A stretch of DNA of 64,000 nucleotides, from assembly GCA_002286855.1 (NCBI GenBank), contig NRSV01000005.1, positions 1 to 64,000 on the forward strand, in the 5' to 3' direction. Position 1 is the first letter of the stretch; each line of letters starts with the position of its first letter. The DNA is from Bipolaris cookei. Taxonomy: Eukaryota; Ascomycota; Dothideomycetes; Pleosporales; Pleosporaceae. The notes beneath the pieces were generated by a model that had not been told where the DNA came from, searched no databases, and saw nothing but the letters and a program-made list of their open reading frames with translations. Position numbers and translations under genes: made by a program. Shown piece after piece: positions 37,262-50,285 of this stretch.

Positions 37262-40137
37262 TCATGTCGCTGCTGCGGGAATGACGACAAGTTTCTTCTT
37301 CATAGCCCTCATATCCCCAATCGTGCCCTCTTTCCCCTGTCCCCTACCCACCTCCACCACAATCATCCTGACAAAGTCCTTGCTGAGCCAATAACTACTA
37401 TGCGCACCGAGCATAGTGAGGTACTGAATCTCCAAGGGCCCACCACCATATTTCATGTAATAATCGATCTGGCCATTATCATTGAGGAGGTACATTCTCT
37501 TTTCTGCAATCTCTTCTCGCGTAAAGTTGTGCGTTTCGAGCTCGACGTTGCTAGGGAGGCGGGCGGTTATGGGTTTATTGGCGGCGGCAGAGGCGGATTG
37601 CGACGAGTTTGAGGAGCGGAAGGGATTGAGCGAGGAAAAGTAGGACATCGATGCGGAGGGGATGGTGGCTTGTTTGAGCATCGAGGCGTAGACGATGTCG
37701 ACAGTTGGGTTGATGCGGCAGGCGACGGGGTCATAGGGGTTAATGATGTTATATATGTTATCTACTGCGAGACATCCGTATGTGCCTTGTTCACCGGCTA
37801 CGCCTGGTGCGGCGTACGAGTCTGCGCCGGGTTTCTCCTTGTCGCAGCGCGGAAGGAGATTTGCGTTCTTCATGAGAAGAAAGAGACCGACTGGGCTGCC
37901 GCAGACGAAGAGGTCGGTTGTGTTGAAGATGAATTGGTCTTGAGGTAAGTCGGCTTCAGGGAAGGACGGCTCTGTGAACTGGGGATCTACATAGGTTGGT
38001 TGCTGACTTAGAATGTCAATGGCCATTACGGAGCCAAGGGAGTGAGCAATTAGGTGGACTCGACCATACTCAGCGAACCCAGGGTTGTTTTGGCACCACA
38101 GGCGATAGATGCGGTTTGCTTCCTGTATGCAGGCGGATACCATCTTGGGATTGTGCAACGGCGAAAGATAGTACGGAATGTCGAGCATCACATCGCTTAC
38201 GATGCCACGGACTGATGGTAGAGTATCTGGAGTAATGTCTTTCAGTGTATATTTGTTGGCAGAAGGGTCGTCTGGCTCTTCCACTTCGGTGTTGTCGACA
38301 TCCAAGGAGACACGATGCCGCCAGTTGACCTGTATCTGTGAGCATATCGTTGTCAAAACTGCCGTTCAGAATGACTTACTGGCAAACACATTACGCCTCC
38401 CATATCCTTCCGCAGATGGCGCTTAACATCCGGCGTCCCAAGCTCAACATTCATTTCACGTCGAAAAGAGTTCATCGCATGCGTAAAGTGAAAGGTTTCC
38501 ATCCTCTCTGACAGCTTCTGCCCGATACCGTGTATTACAAGCACGAGATCAGTCACCTTGGGCCTTTCGGACTGCGCAAGGGCAGGATCTGACTTTTGTC
38601 TCTGGTATGGTGGTGCGCCAGCTTGCGCTGTCGAGACACCTTGACGTGCCGCCTGTGCTTTTGGCGAGTTTTTGCTTGGATACAGCTTGTCCCAGATGGC
38701 CTGGTCAAAGCCACGTACGACATGAACACCAATTTGCCTTCCCTTACGGATGTAGTTTGCGAGTGGCCTTCTACCATAATAGTCGGACGGCTGGAGCGCA
38801 GGCTTGAGGATAAAGGCCTCCTTTTCGTTTGAATATATCACACCAGCTTTCAAGTAGAGACGTTTCCGTCCGTCAGCGCCATATTCGAGGTCTCCAGCTG
38901 CTTTATGATCAGGACCATCTGGGCCAGTGGAAATGTCAATCAAATCACATGCATTCTCAACGATTTCCCGTCTCTCTTTTTCGGGATCATCGTCGTCTTC
39001 AGGCAACGTGTTCTGGACTAGGCTTGTGGATTGCATTACTTGGGCCGAAGTCGACGGCCTACTTTCTGACTTCCTAGGCTTTTCAGGCCAGAGGTGGTGC
39101 AGGATCTTCATTTCCCCAAAGGCACCAACTTCGACGGCACTGTTGAGCTCGTCCATCCAGGTCTGTGTCCAGGGTTTCATTTCAAGATATCCGACTTCAA
39201 GCATGTTGGCAACTTCAACCTCAACGGGCATCATGCTGTCCTTGTAGAACCACGTTCCTCGAACTATCTTGGCCACATCACTGAGCGGCGACCAGTATAT
39301 GGGCTCCATTCGTATCGAGTCTGCGTCCATGACTACGTGATGCAACCTTGAGACTCCAACAGGCACTTTCGCAGATGGGCCGGGCTTCGGCTTGGAGGGT
39401 TTTGCGGGCCCCTTATCTTTGGCTGACGACAGCGCGGGTTCCATGTCATCATCCCATTTGTAACTGTCCACTTCATGTATTGTCGGACGGTTGCTTCCCT
39501 CTGGGGGCGTAGGCTTCCACGATCTGGCCAAGTTCCCTCGCGACGGGGCTCGGATGAAAGGGGTGCCAGTCGTCGTAGGCTCGAGGGGCGATATGGATCC
39601 GTGATCGTATGGTTTAAATGAGCCTGACGTGAAGTGGCTATGACTGCCACCGCTGGAGCTCGGTCGCTTCCTATCCAGCACCTCTGCAGACCTTGAGTAC
39701 TCTCCTCTACCAACCATCTCCCGGCCTGGTATGTCTCTTCCTTGAGTGGAGCTTTCGACGCTGGAAGCGCTGCCTCCTCTCTTCCTCTTCAACCGCTCAA
39801 CTGCTGGGTTCGTCGGCGTGCCTCTCCCCGTCCCGTCTTTCTCCCCAAACTCCTCATTGTGCTTGAGGATCTTCTTTCGGAGAGCATGCCATGACTCCTG
39901 GATAGCTTCATTGTCGTATTCAGAGAAAGGTCGTGGAGGTACCCTTTTGGCATTCGAGGCGCTTGTTGGTGGTGGCGGTATGGGCGACAGCGGGTCATCT
40001 ATAGCGAGCGGCGATGTGTAGAAGTAGCGAACGGGTATGGCTGGTGGAGTCTCCGCGTTATGCAGAACCTCGCGCACATATTGGTTGGCGCGCGACGACA
40101 GGGTGGAATCGTCTGCGGCCATGGTGGATGATGGCAT
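37262..40137 (-). CDS. DDHD-domain phospholipase (PA-PLA1 family)
   Basis: Minus-strand exons are 40137-38380 and 38329-37262, giving 941 residues. The 50-nt intron has a GTAAGT donor and a CAG acceptor. The lipase part has VLVIHGIGQ and the nucleophile elbow AHSLGS with Ser683 as candidate nucleophile. The C-terminal DDHD domain shows its Asp and His positions in NPYDPVACR, GQIDYYMKYGG and GAHSSYWLSKDF. The N-terminal third is Ser/Pro-rich and probably disordered. Fungal homologues (yeast Ddl1/YOR022C) and animal DDHD1/DDHD2 hydrolyse phospholipids such as phosphatidic acid and act at mitochondria or the Golgi. Location here is not evident. An in-frame second ATG five codons in (40122) could also serve as start. 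Confidence 0.92.
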
Positions 40138-40912
40138 GGCTGGATCGTCGGGTGCTGCAGCTTTTAACAGAAGCAGCCGTATTAGGGTTTCATGATGCTC
40201 GTCAAGGAGAGATTATTTGCCTTCCTCACGTGCACATGAGCAGAGATGACGAGATGACAGCTGGCCGCAAGGAAGTGGAAGCCTTGGAAGGATTGTTGTA
40301 GCGCAGTACAATTCCGATCATCATTCAGAGCACTGACGCAACCGCTCGTTGCCAAAACAAAACGCGTGCCCCGGCATGTGAACAGTCGTTCAGCCGCCAG
40401 CCTCCACTGCATCCATGCACCTCATCATTCACACATCCAAATCCACAATCTCATGTCGCTATCCTCCCATTCACATGAATTTCCCTGCTGATGGCAAGAG
40501 AACCCCATCTGACCAGATCGGCTGTCGAGAATGGCCATGGCTTCAAGCAGTCTGCATAGCGCCTGAACCATGGCATCTTCTGATGTAAAATGCCTCGAGC
40601 CATAGACCCATGTGGATAGGCGGGTGCAGCAGGCCATGCAAACTACCAGGCTACCAGGCGCGACTTTAACAGAGCGACAGTCCGCTACCCCACCCAACTA
40701 TGAGCAAAGAAACAGCAGCCTATATACCCAAGACTTCAACGCCTCACCAGCTCGAACATCACATACAACAGAGCCGGCGCGCCGACTTTCGCCTTTCATG
40801 GAAGTCACAGCCATGTTGATATTCTTTACTTTCATTTGTTTGCTCCTGGTAACCTAGCTATATATGTACATACAGTCTCCAGTTTTTTTAAAACGCATTA
40901 AGAGAAGCCCGC
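40138..40912. other. Intergenic region, DDHD promoter and ALDH 3' flank
   Basis: About 775 bp between two tandem minus-strand genes. It should hold the DDHD promoter near its left edge and the aldehyde dehydrogenase 3' UTR at its right edge. I see no further gene. Confidence 0.5.
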
Positions 40913-42606
40913 TTAACCGAAAAGCACATCACCGAGACGGATCGACACCGTCTTGGTCTGGATGTAGTTGTCGAGCGCTGCCTCACCCAACTCGCGGCCA
41001 ATACCAGACTCCTTGTAACCACCGAATGGCAGTTGCCAGTGAAGAGTGTTGTACGTGTTGACCCACACCGTTCCGGCCTTGAGCGCATTGGCAACCTCGA
41101 TGGCAGTCTTCAGGTTGCTGGTGTGGAGGGCGGCAGCGAGACCGTATGTGGTTGAGTTGCCAATCTTGATGACCTCTTCTTTGGTCTTGAACTTGGCAAT
41201 TGTGCATACCGGGCCAAAAATCTCTTCCTGTTGAATCTTCATGTCCTCGGTAACGTTGGAGAAGATGGTGGGCTCAATGAAGTAGCCCTTGTCACCCTTT
41301 CGCTTACCACCAGTCTCGACAGTGGCACCAGACTTCTTACCGTCCTCAATATAGCTAAATTACAGTCAGTACAGCAATTTTTACAACAATTTCAGCAAGC
41401 CTTACCTCATGATGCGGTCAAACTGAAGCTTCGAGACCTGAGGGCCCTGGAAAGTGTCCTTGGCGAATGGGTCACCAACAGCATTCTGGGCAGCACGCTC
41501 CCTGAATCGCTCAATGAACTTGTCGTAGATCGACTCCTCGACGTAAACACGCGAACCAGCGCAGCAAGTCTGGCCGTGGTTGAAGTAGATACCAAAGTTG
41601 ACCCAGTTAAGTGCCTCGTCCAAATCGGCATCAGCGAAGACGATGTTGGGGCTCTTGCCTCCAAGCTCAAGAGTAACCTTCTTCAAGTTGGAGCCAGCAG
41701 CAGCCTTCATAATCTGACGGCCGACAACAGTGGAACCAGTAAAGGCAACCTTATCAACGTCCATGTGCGAGGAAATGGCAGCTCCGGCAACCTTGCCGAA
41801 ACCTGTGATGACGTTGATGACACCTGGTGGGAAACCGGCCTCCTTGATGAGCTTGCATGCAACGTATGCGGACAGGGGAGTCTGCTCAGCCGTCTTCAAG
41901 ACAACTGTGTTACCGGCAGCAATAGCAGGGCCAATCTTCCACGCCCACATGAGAATAGGGAAGTTCCAGGGAATGATCTGACCGCAGACACCAATCTGGA
42001 GAGTTTAGTTGCATGATCGGAATTTGGTGTATAAGCATACTTACAGGCTCCTTGCGGATGTAGTTGAAGGTATCGGGTGTGGTGTCGACGACCTTGCCTT
42101 CGATCTTGTCGGCCCATCCTCCGTAGTACCGCAGGCATCCAGCTGCAGAGGGAACATCGACATTCCTGGCCATGTTGAAGGCCTTGCCGTTGTCGAGTGC
42201 CTCGACGGCAGCGAGAATGTCTGCATTCTTCTCAAAGAGGTCGGCAAGCTTGACAAGGAGCTTTCCGCGGTTCTCTGGTGTCTCCTTCCTCCATGGGCCG
42301 TTGAAAGCCTTGCGTGCAGCGGCGACAGCAATGTCAACATCCTTCTCAGTGGCCTCTGCAACACTGCAGATGACCTCCTCGGTGGCTGGGTTGATGACCT
42401 CGAAAGTCTTTCCGTCGACAGCCTTCACGAACTCGTTATTGATGAAGCTGTATCATCTGTCAGTACTGATGCGCGCCTAGAGAGATGCCCGAGGTATCAC
42501 AAAGCTTCCGAAGAACCTCGAAGTTTCTAGGCATGACTTACAGGCCGGTGGGTTGCTCATACTCGCCCGTCTGGGGGGTCGATAGCTTTACTGAGGTCTC
42601 AGACAT
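40913..42606 (-). CDS. NAD(P)-dependent aldehyde dehydrogenase (Alt a 10-like)
   Basis: Minus-strand exons are 42606-42542, 42447-42045, 41995-41406 and 41354-40913, giving 499 residues, the standard ALDH length. All donors are GTAAG-type. The catalytic region reads FNHGQTCCAGSR; Cys300 aligns with the ALDH nucleophile. The general-base segment LELGGKSPN and the Rossmann signature FTGSTVVGR are intact. The enzyme oxidises aldehydes such as acetaldehyde to acids in the cytosol. The closest family I recognise is the pleosporalean ALDH described as a minor allergen (Alt a 10) in Alternaria, with Cla h 10 in Cladosporium. I see no mitochondrial targeting sequence. Confidence 0.96.
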
Positions 42607-44258
42607 GGCTGTAGAAACGAACTGGGGTATTTGAAAGGAAATGATGGTGCGAGGCTTGAAGATTGAAAGAGGGGCAAGGGGGGCAAAGGGAAATCTTAAG
42701 TATTCGAATTGGCAGGGCATGGCGGCACTAGAGGGCATCTCCACAGAAGACAAGCATTGTTCCACGATTGCTAGGCTAGACAGTCTCGGTCATCGGGAGC
42801 CCACCACAGGGAAAGTTCTGCAACCTATCGTATGCGCCAGGGATGCATGGGTGGATGATGTTTTACTCAGCAGTGGGGGTCTATGCCCCGCTCCAGTGGC
42901 CAGTGAAAGCTACCCCTCCCCCGCAGTTGTGTCGTCCAAGCCGCAGCTAACCTCGCTGCAATGCGGTACTCAACCCTCCAAGCCGGAATACTAGACACAG
43001 GTTAGTAACCGGTCCGTATGCACATATGCGCAGAGAGAAGCCGAGATGCATCCACCCCGATGACAGCATCCTTTGCTTGAACCAGCCTTATCAAACTTGT
43101 GTAAGCATTCATGTCGTGCACCAGTACCCATCCAACGCCAGCTCTCCACACGACCCCTCTGCTAGGACTGAAACAGTAGCCCTATCGTCCATCCCAGCAA
43201 GCTCGCCCTCTTCTGGCACGAACACCGAGCCACGTTGGCTATTGTCTCTAGTCCCCTTTTCAGTCTAAACCAGCACGGCCTACATGTGTCGGGACATTTC
43301 CAAATGATGCCAAGGCCAGATGCGAAAAGAATTGTAATCACCTCGCCCGTCCGAATCAGCTGCCTCGGACGAGCGCTCCTTTTGCCCAGAAACCTACCTC
43401 GCCAGAAGCTAGGGTAGTCGCGGATCTCCACATGGCCTAGCAAATGGCGGGGAAGACCCGAAAAGGCCTGGTTCCACGGAAGACCGCAAACCCTTTCGCA
43501 CGAAAGGGTGTGCCATCTCAGATACACGTGTTTTAACTCCGGGAGCCGCAGCTGACTACGGCTGGCAACGATGTCGTCCTATGGTGGTGTGATGTCCAGT
43601 GCTAGAAGGTTGCCATATTCGGTCTTTCACGAGAGAAGGTTGTCCAAACACGGTCATGTCACGGCTATCTCCAGAGCCTTTGTTTGCCGCCACACCTTGG
43701 TCCCACCCGGCTTTGGCCGACATGGCCGATGGTCCACATGCTTCCTTTGCGAAATGTGAAACCTGACCACACTGCTGCCTTGCACACTTGATGCGTATCT
43801 TGTGGGTATCCTGTGGGGCACCCCATCCAGTGCCTTGATATTATTGCCACTCTGCGCGTACTAACCATGTAGATGATCGGCCAAACCGAATCCAGATATG
43901 ACCATGTAGAAGCATCACGAGAAGAGGCATCAGAAACCAGGGATCCTTTGGATGTGTTTGTGCAAGCATGACCATTCTTCATTGTCGCTACCCAGGCTCA
44001 TGATAGTACAATTTGAGAGCCGAAAACGAAATGTTCATGAGTAGTGTGCAAAAGCCGGATTGAATATAACGCTGAACTCGAACTGACAGAGAACAGACTG
44101 ATCGTGGTATGATATTTTCCAAATGATGACGCTCCCAAGAAAAGAAAATGTAAAGCCAGACAGACTACCCGAAAAGCCGACCAAGTTTCAACCGATGTTC
44201 AATTAAATCATAACAGAGTAATGGGGGGTGTTGGGAGAAATGCCAGTACAAATGGCCT
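42607..44258. other. 1.65-kb intergenic region upstream of ALDH
   Basis: This stretch contains the ALDH promoter and the 3' flank of the mRNA export adaptor gene. Frames on both strands are short and lack family features. I see no gene here. Confidence 0.55.
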
Positions 44259-45757
44259 TTAGAGCATCTCGTCATCCATGGCAGTGTCACCGCCGGCGGT
44301 AACCTGGGCGACTTCAGCGCCACTGGCAGCGTTGCTGGTCTCACCTCCGGGGAAGTAGTCGGCCATCTCAGCATCCAGTTCCTCGACAGTCTTCTTCTTT
44401 GGGCGTGCGTCACGACCGCCACGGCCCTTGCCGCGTCCGCGGATCTGTCCACGTCCGCGAGTGGCACCGGCGACAGCCTTTTCCGTAGTGGCGGGCTTGG
44501 GCTTATCCTTCTTCGGTTGGCTGCACGTGGGTTAGCCGGCATTCTTCTCTGAATAAGACGAGTATACATACGTAACGCGGTCGGCGAGGGAAGCTGGGCG
44601 TGCAGCAGCCGGGATTGCGCTAGGGCTGACAAGCATCTCAACGCGAACAGGGCGTCCGTCAATCTTGACACCGTCCAGAGCAGCAGTAGCCTTTGCAGCT
44701 TGCTCGTGCTTGTTGAAAATAATGGTTGCGCTGCCAACACTACGGCCAGCAGCATCGTACTGGAGGAGAACCTTCTTTGGTCGACCTACGTTGATTGCTG
44801 AAGCAAAATAATCCTACAAGGCGTATTAGTGGTCATGCTAGGGTTTGAGTTCGCGAAAAGTGAAGCAACATCGGCTGCGAATGCGGCGTCGGCGGTGGGT
44901 AATCGTCGATCTCATATAACGCGGTTGGGAGCGCCGCTCAGAAAGTGGGTTTCGTGATCCTATGCCTGAACGCAAGGTTCGGCAAGACAAAGCTAACTCA
45001 GCGCGAGAGCAATCATTGCGAGTAACGTGTTACAACGTTGCGAGGTAGTCTGCTGATGCCTGCCCGCGCCCCTCTGGTAATTTCAAGGACATCTGTGACT
45101 GTACTCGATGATCTCATTTCGCTGCTCTAACGACCTGCTAGAGTTTGCTGCATAGCGCCCAGGAAAATGTCACTGGGGCATAGCTGTCTGTGCTGTCACT
45201 CAAAAAAGTGTAGCTTGGAAAAACAGATCACCCACTTCCGTCGTTGCGGTAGCTCAAAATGTTCGCATGCTGCTAATCATATCCCAGTCTTGTGTGCCCA
45301 ACACAGATCATGGGTTGATTTTTCACAAGTCATGGCTCAACATCCATACCGGAAGGCGGAGGAAACGTGCTCGATTCGTCGTATCACACTCGGTGGTGTT
45401 CGCTAATGCGAAAAGAGTAGGCTCAAAGACCTGCATCGGTCTTACATACCTGAAGTTGGACTTGGTCAATGTCCCTTGGCTGGTGCGAGTTAGCAAAGTT
45501 CAAGTGCGATGGGCAGATTGGAAGCGTACCAAGTTGGATACCATGATCTTCGTCTCGCCAGCCATGATGGCGGCGGGCGCGGCAGGCGCAGCCTTGGCGG
45601 GCTTGCCTTGCTTAGTAGACTTTGCAATACCGCCAACAGGAGCTGGAGCGGCAGCTGGGCGTCCGGCGCCAGAGCGGCGACTACTACGGCCACGGCGAGA
45701 AGTCTTGGAGGCCTTGAGGATGTCGTCGAGGCTCTGCTCCATCTTGTTTGAAGACAT
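44259..45757 (-). CDS. ALY/REF mRNA export adaptor (Yra1/Mlo3-like)
   Basis: Minus-strand exons are 45757-45530, 45479-45450 (30 nt), 44813-44572 and 44520-44259, giving 253 residues. Introns are 50, 636 and 51 nt. The N-terminus MEQSLDDILKASK matches the conserved REF N-box. An Arg/Ala/Pro-rich linker follows, then an RRM from about residue 68 with IMVSNLP as RNP2. An RGG-like basic segment and the C-terminal UAP56-binding type motif KKTVEELDAEMADYF complete the family layout. The 30-nt exon supplies PRDIDQVQLQ, which is needed to complete the first RRM helix. REF proteins couple splicing and 3' processing to mRNA export by recruiting Mex67. The very long second intron recalls yeast YRA1. 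Confidence 0.93.
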
Positions 45758-46341
45758 GATGAGTGGTTGAGGAGTGGTAATACTCGGGTTGAGCGGGCGT
45801 TGGTGCAAAGGCGCGCTGGTGTCGGGCAGACGATGTGAGGGCTAACAAGTAGCGAGGGCAGCGGTCTCTTGATAGAGGCGCGACTGGAACAGTAACAAGA
45901 CTGGGAGGACAAAGGAACGCGCTGTTTGGAGGCAGGCGCGTCGTGGATGGTCAACTCGCGAGTCGAAGGATCAAAGCGGGCTTGCGCAAAAGGAGAGAGT
46001 ATGGCGCTAAAATCTGGGCTTGTAGGAGATGAAGCGCAGATGCTGTGGGTGTTTTGTAAGGTGGGGAGTGTGGTGATGAGATGAGGAAAGGAGAGAGAGC
46101 GTGAGGCAGCAAGACAATCAAGAGGACAGGTGCCAAGAATGGCTGAGCCATGCAGCCCTGGGAAAGCCGTGATTGGTCAATACGCACGGTCGACGGGTGG
46201 GCCGCACTTCCTCAGCTAGGGTCATGAGTGACGATAGCTCTTGCCATACAGGCTGCGACGAGAATGGAGCGATAGCAGTATGGCAGTCACTCCGGTCAGT
46301 CTAGAACCATTCACTCTTCATGCCACCTCATGTCAGTGCTA
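45758..46341. promoter_or_regulatory. Divergent promoter, REF / Vps11
   Basis: The starts of the REF gene (minus) and the vacuolar sorting gene (plus) face away from each other across about 584 bp. Both promoters must lie here. I see no decisive TATA box. Confidence 0.55.
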
Positions 46342-49300
46342 ATGAGCGAGAAGTGGCAGTTCCGGTTCTTTGACGTCTCGCAAGTCAAGCTCCCCGATGA
46401 CGAGGGCGCTTTCCTGTCCGAGGTACGATGCCAACCTCCTCCACGCGTACATGGTCTTATGAATACTCGTAGATTGGAGACATTACATGCATAGTATCCG
46501 GATCCGAGAGCATCTTCTTCGGTGGCGCAGATGGCGTCGTTCGCATCGTGTCTGAGGCCTTCAAGGTCGTGCGCACTTTCAAGGCCCATGATACCGGCTC
46601 AATCACCCACATGAAGCAGATCGAGGGCACCTCTTTCCTAGTCACCATAGCCGAAGACCTCTCTAATGAGCCAGTTCTGAAAGTCTGGGCCCTGGACAAG
46701 CTTGAGAAGAAGACTGGCGTTCCACGATGCCAAAGCACCCTCACCATCCATAATGGGCGCAAGCAGTTTCCCATATCCGCCTTTGCAGCGCTCGATGATC
46801 TATCTCAATTGGCAGTTGGGTTTGCAAACGGCGCTGTCACTGTCGTACGCGGCGACCTCATCCACGACCGCGGCGCACGACAACGGACCGTGTTTGAATC
46901 CGAAGAGCCCATTACTGGTATAGAGTTTAGGGAAGGCAATATCACAACCTTGTACATTGCAACTACCGGTCGCGTCATGACGCTCATAATATCCGGAAGG
47001 GGCCAGGGGCAGCCTGCGAAATCCCTTGACGAGTATGGCTGTGGTGTGGGTTGTATGGCCGTGGACAAATTGTCTCGAGATGTGGTAGTCGCACGTAATG
47101 ATGCTATTTACTACTATGGCCAACATGGACGTGGGCCGCCGTACACGTATGAAGGCGAGAAAAAGATGATTTCTGTATTCAAGGACTATACCGTTATCAT
47201 TGCGCCTCCAAAGACGAATGCGATGCCCCGGTCCAACCCTCTCCGAGCCTTTGGCGTTGGAGCTGCCGATGATGTCTTCAACACGTCTAGCTTCACGCTT
47301 CTCAACACAGAGCTGAGATTCATCGCCCACCAGGAACAGCTGACCTCGCAAGTGAAGGCCGTTGTCGCAGAATGGGGAGACCTGTTTGTCTTCACAATCG
47401 ATGGAAAGGTACATTACCCGAGGAATATCGGTGTTCAGAGCTAACAATATCCAGATCTTCAGATATCACGAGAAGCCTTTTGCTCAGAAACTTGACGTAC
47501 TCTACCAACGCAACTTGTATGTTCTGGCCATCAACCTGGCTCAGAAAGTAGGACTGGACTCTTCCCAGCAGAACATCATCCTTCGCAAGTTTGGCGATTA
47601 CTTGTACTCGAAGCAAGATTATGACACTGCTATGCAGCAGTATCTCAAGGCCATTGATAACACTGAGCCATCTCAGGTCATCCGAAAGGTACACACAAGC
47701 TAGTCGTCGAACTATTTCATAGCTAATAGTTAAATCAGTTTCTTGACACGCAGAGAATACATAACCTGATAGAGTATCTGGAAGAGCTCCACGACCATCA
47801 CAAAGCGACCTCCGACCACACTACTCTACTCTTGAATTGTTATGCCAAGCTTAAGGATGTAGAGAAACTTGAAAACTTCATCAAGTCACCCGACGATCTC
47901 AAGTTTGATCTCGATACGGCCATCTCGATGTGTCGACAGGGAGGTTACTATGATCAAGCAGCTTTCCTCGCCCGAAAGCATGGGGAGCACGAACTCGTTG
48001 TCGACGTTCTGATCGAGGATTCGAAGCGGTATGCGGAGGCTCTGGCTTACATATGGCGGTTGGAACCTGAAGTGACGTACTTCAATCTCATGAAGTATGC
48101 TACATTACTACTGCAGTACTTACCCAAGGATACCACACAGCTTTTCATCGATTACTACACTGGAAAATTCCGGCCCAAGCAGGATGCTATCGTCATACCT
48201 AATGCGCCTTCTTCTGGGGGAGGCATGATCATGGGTCTAGGTGTTGCATCCAGTGCTGTGCAGAACCTTGCTGCGCTACTCCCACTGCCTTATATGAACA
48301 CCAATGCGCTGGCATCACCGCCTAACGGTGAACAAAAGGGCACTATGAGCCAAGCTCAAATAGTTGAGACGACGACTGACGAGCCCGCGCCTGAGTACAA
48401 AGTCCCGAAACCACGGACTGCATTCTCAGCTTTTGTCGACCACCCCCAGGAGTTTATAGTGTTCCTCGAAGCATGCATTGCATCAGAAGATCTTCGCGAA
48501 GACGACAAGGTTGATCTCTATACGACATTGTTTGAGATGTATTTGCATACTGCATCTTCGAAGAAAGACGGCGAGCGACAAGAGTGGGAGAACAAGGCGA
48601 AGAAGCTTGTCGAAGGCAAGAACATACCCATAGACACATCAAATGTGCTACTGCTTTCTCACCTCTCAAGCTTCCGTGACGGCGCCATTCTCGTTCGCGA
48701 GCAGCAAGGCCTCTACTTTGACATTTTCCGCTCCTACACCGCCGCCAATGACACCCAAGGCGCCATTCGCGCCCTACGAAAGTACGGTCCAGAAGAACCA
48801 GCACTCTACCCAGCCGCACTGGCCTACTTCACCTCCTCGCCCGACATCCTCGCCGAAGCAGGCGACGAACTCGACTCGGTCCTTAAAAAGATTGACGAAG
48901 ACGGTCTCATGGCGCCCCTCCAAGTCATCCAGACCCTCTCTACCAACGGTGTCGCAACAATGGGCATGATAAAAACCTACCTCAGCACAACCATCGAACG
49001 AGAGCGTGCCGAAATCGCAGCCAACCGCCGTAACATCGAAACCTTCCGGTCCGACACGTCGGCCAAAAAAGCCGAACTCGACGCCCTCAACACCAAGCCC
49101 GCCGTGTTCCAGAACTCGCGCTGCCAGGTGTGCATGAAGAGCTTGGAGTTACCTGTTGTGCACTTTTTGTGCAAACATAGCTACCATCAGAGCTGTCTGA
49201 GTACAGATGAGGATGTGCATGATGCCGAAGTTGAATGTCCAATTTGTAGCTCGAACAATGCTACTATCAAGGCTATTCGAAGGGCGCAGGTGGAGAGTGC

Positions 49301-49409
49301 GGAACGGCATGATTTGTTTCAGGATGCACTTAAGAGGGGGAGGGATGGGTTTGCGGTTATTAGTGAGTGGTTTGGTAGAGGTGTCATGGGGGTGGGGAGT
49401 TCAGAGTGA
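46342..49409 (+). CDS. vps11: Vacuolar protein sorting protein 11 (HOPS/CORVET core, RING)
   Basis: Exons are 46342-46422, 46473-47408, 47455-47688 and 47739-49409, giving 973 residues (yeast Vps11/Pep5 has 1029). The N-terminal half, beginning FRFFDVSQVKLPDDEG, is a beta-propeller. The middle is an alpha-solenoid with the clathrin-heavy-chain-like repeat around RIHNLIEYLEELHDHHK. The C-terminus has a RING-H2 finger starting near residue 877 (CQVC, then HFLCKHSYHQSC, then CPIC). Vps11 is a core subunit of the HOPS and CORVET tethers that drive endosome-vacuole fusion. The start MSEKWQF fits family N-termini; no earlier in-frame ATG gives a better match. Confidence 0.95.
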
Positions 49410-50193
49410 AGGATGGCTTGACGTATACATGTGTGTAGGGTATAATGGATGAGCGAGGCTCGAGATGCGTAACTTTGTACAGATGAAAAATAATCGATTT
49501 TTACGTGCAATGTAGCGAAATGAATGTCTACCACTTGATAGTTATGGGGTGAAAATATTGCGCACACATGTCCATAACTACAACTCATTCGCATACGATG
49601 CTTGAATCCGAAGCTCATTTGTTGAGAACATTCTGCCGACAAAGTTTGCCCACCACAAGCAATGAGATAGCTTGTATACTCTACTTGTCTGGTAGGAGCT
49701 GGAAGCGGAGTTTGTCTCTTCCATGGCTTGCAATTGAACCAAAATCTCAGCTGGCTTCATCTACCATGGTTGCCCCGCCCGACTGTCTGAAGCATGGTCT
49801 TTGGCAACTGGGCTTCTCTAGGTAGCTTTGTATGTGTTTACTGTATGTTTGCTATAGCCGTGCTTCTGGTCAAGTGAGAACATCGTATGTTTGCCTCGTA
49901 TACGTGTAGGTGTATTCGGTGCTACCGCATGTTATTACAGCTTGATTCTACATCTACCACAAGTCACGAATATTTCTCAGGACGACAAGAGTGATACATA
50001 TCTACAACTCATTATATCTCTCAAGTACGCCGCTCAAGTCCAAGAAACTCCATCAAGCTCCGCCAAGCATTCCTAAGTATCGTCCACCACTCGCACCCCC
50101 CCTTCATCCAAGATTCGTCCCCATCGTCAGTGCCCTCATGCTCCACGCACCGAGGCAGCCTCCCCACTTTACCTCACTGCTGCCTACCCAACC

Positions 50194-50285
50194 TGACGTC
50201 AAAGCAGCCGTGAGCGAGGGAGCTATGACCGCAGGCAACAGTCACGTGTCGCACTAAACTAGTGCCAGTCCACTGTGTATAAAAA
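50194..50285 (+). promoter_or_regulatory. Promoter-like cluster: CRE, E-box, TATA
   Basis: A perfect palindromic CRE (TGACGTCA, 50194-50201), a perfect E-box (CACGTG, 50243-50248) and a TATA box (TATAAAAA, 50278-50285) occur in order within 92 bp. CRE sites bind ATF/CREB-type bZIPs and CACGTG binds bHLH factors. Downstream are a consensus intron (GTAAGT at 50322, GCTAATG branch, TAG at 50386-50387) and a second possible one (GTATGC at 50483, ACTAAC branch, CAG ending 50583). Together these suggest a real transcript, even though its protein product is not evident. Confidence 0.5.

Noticed and set aside
44814..45449. Separate genes inside the long REF intron
   Set aside because: Frames in the intron are short with no motif; the flanking exons join into a complete RRM.
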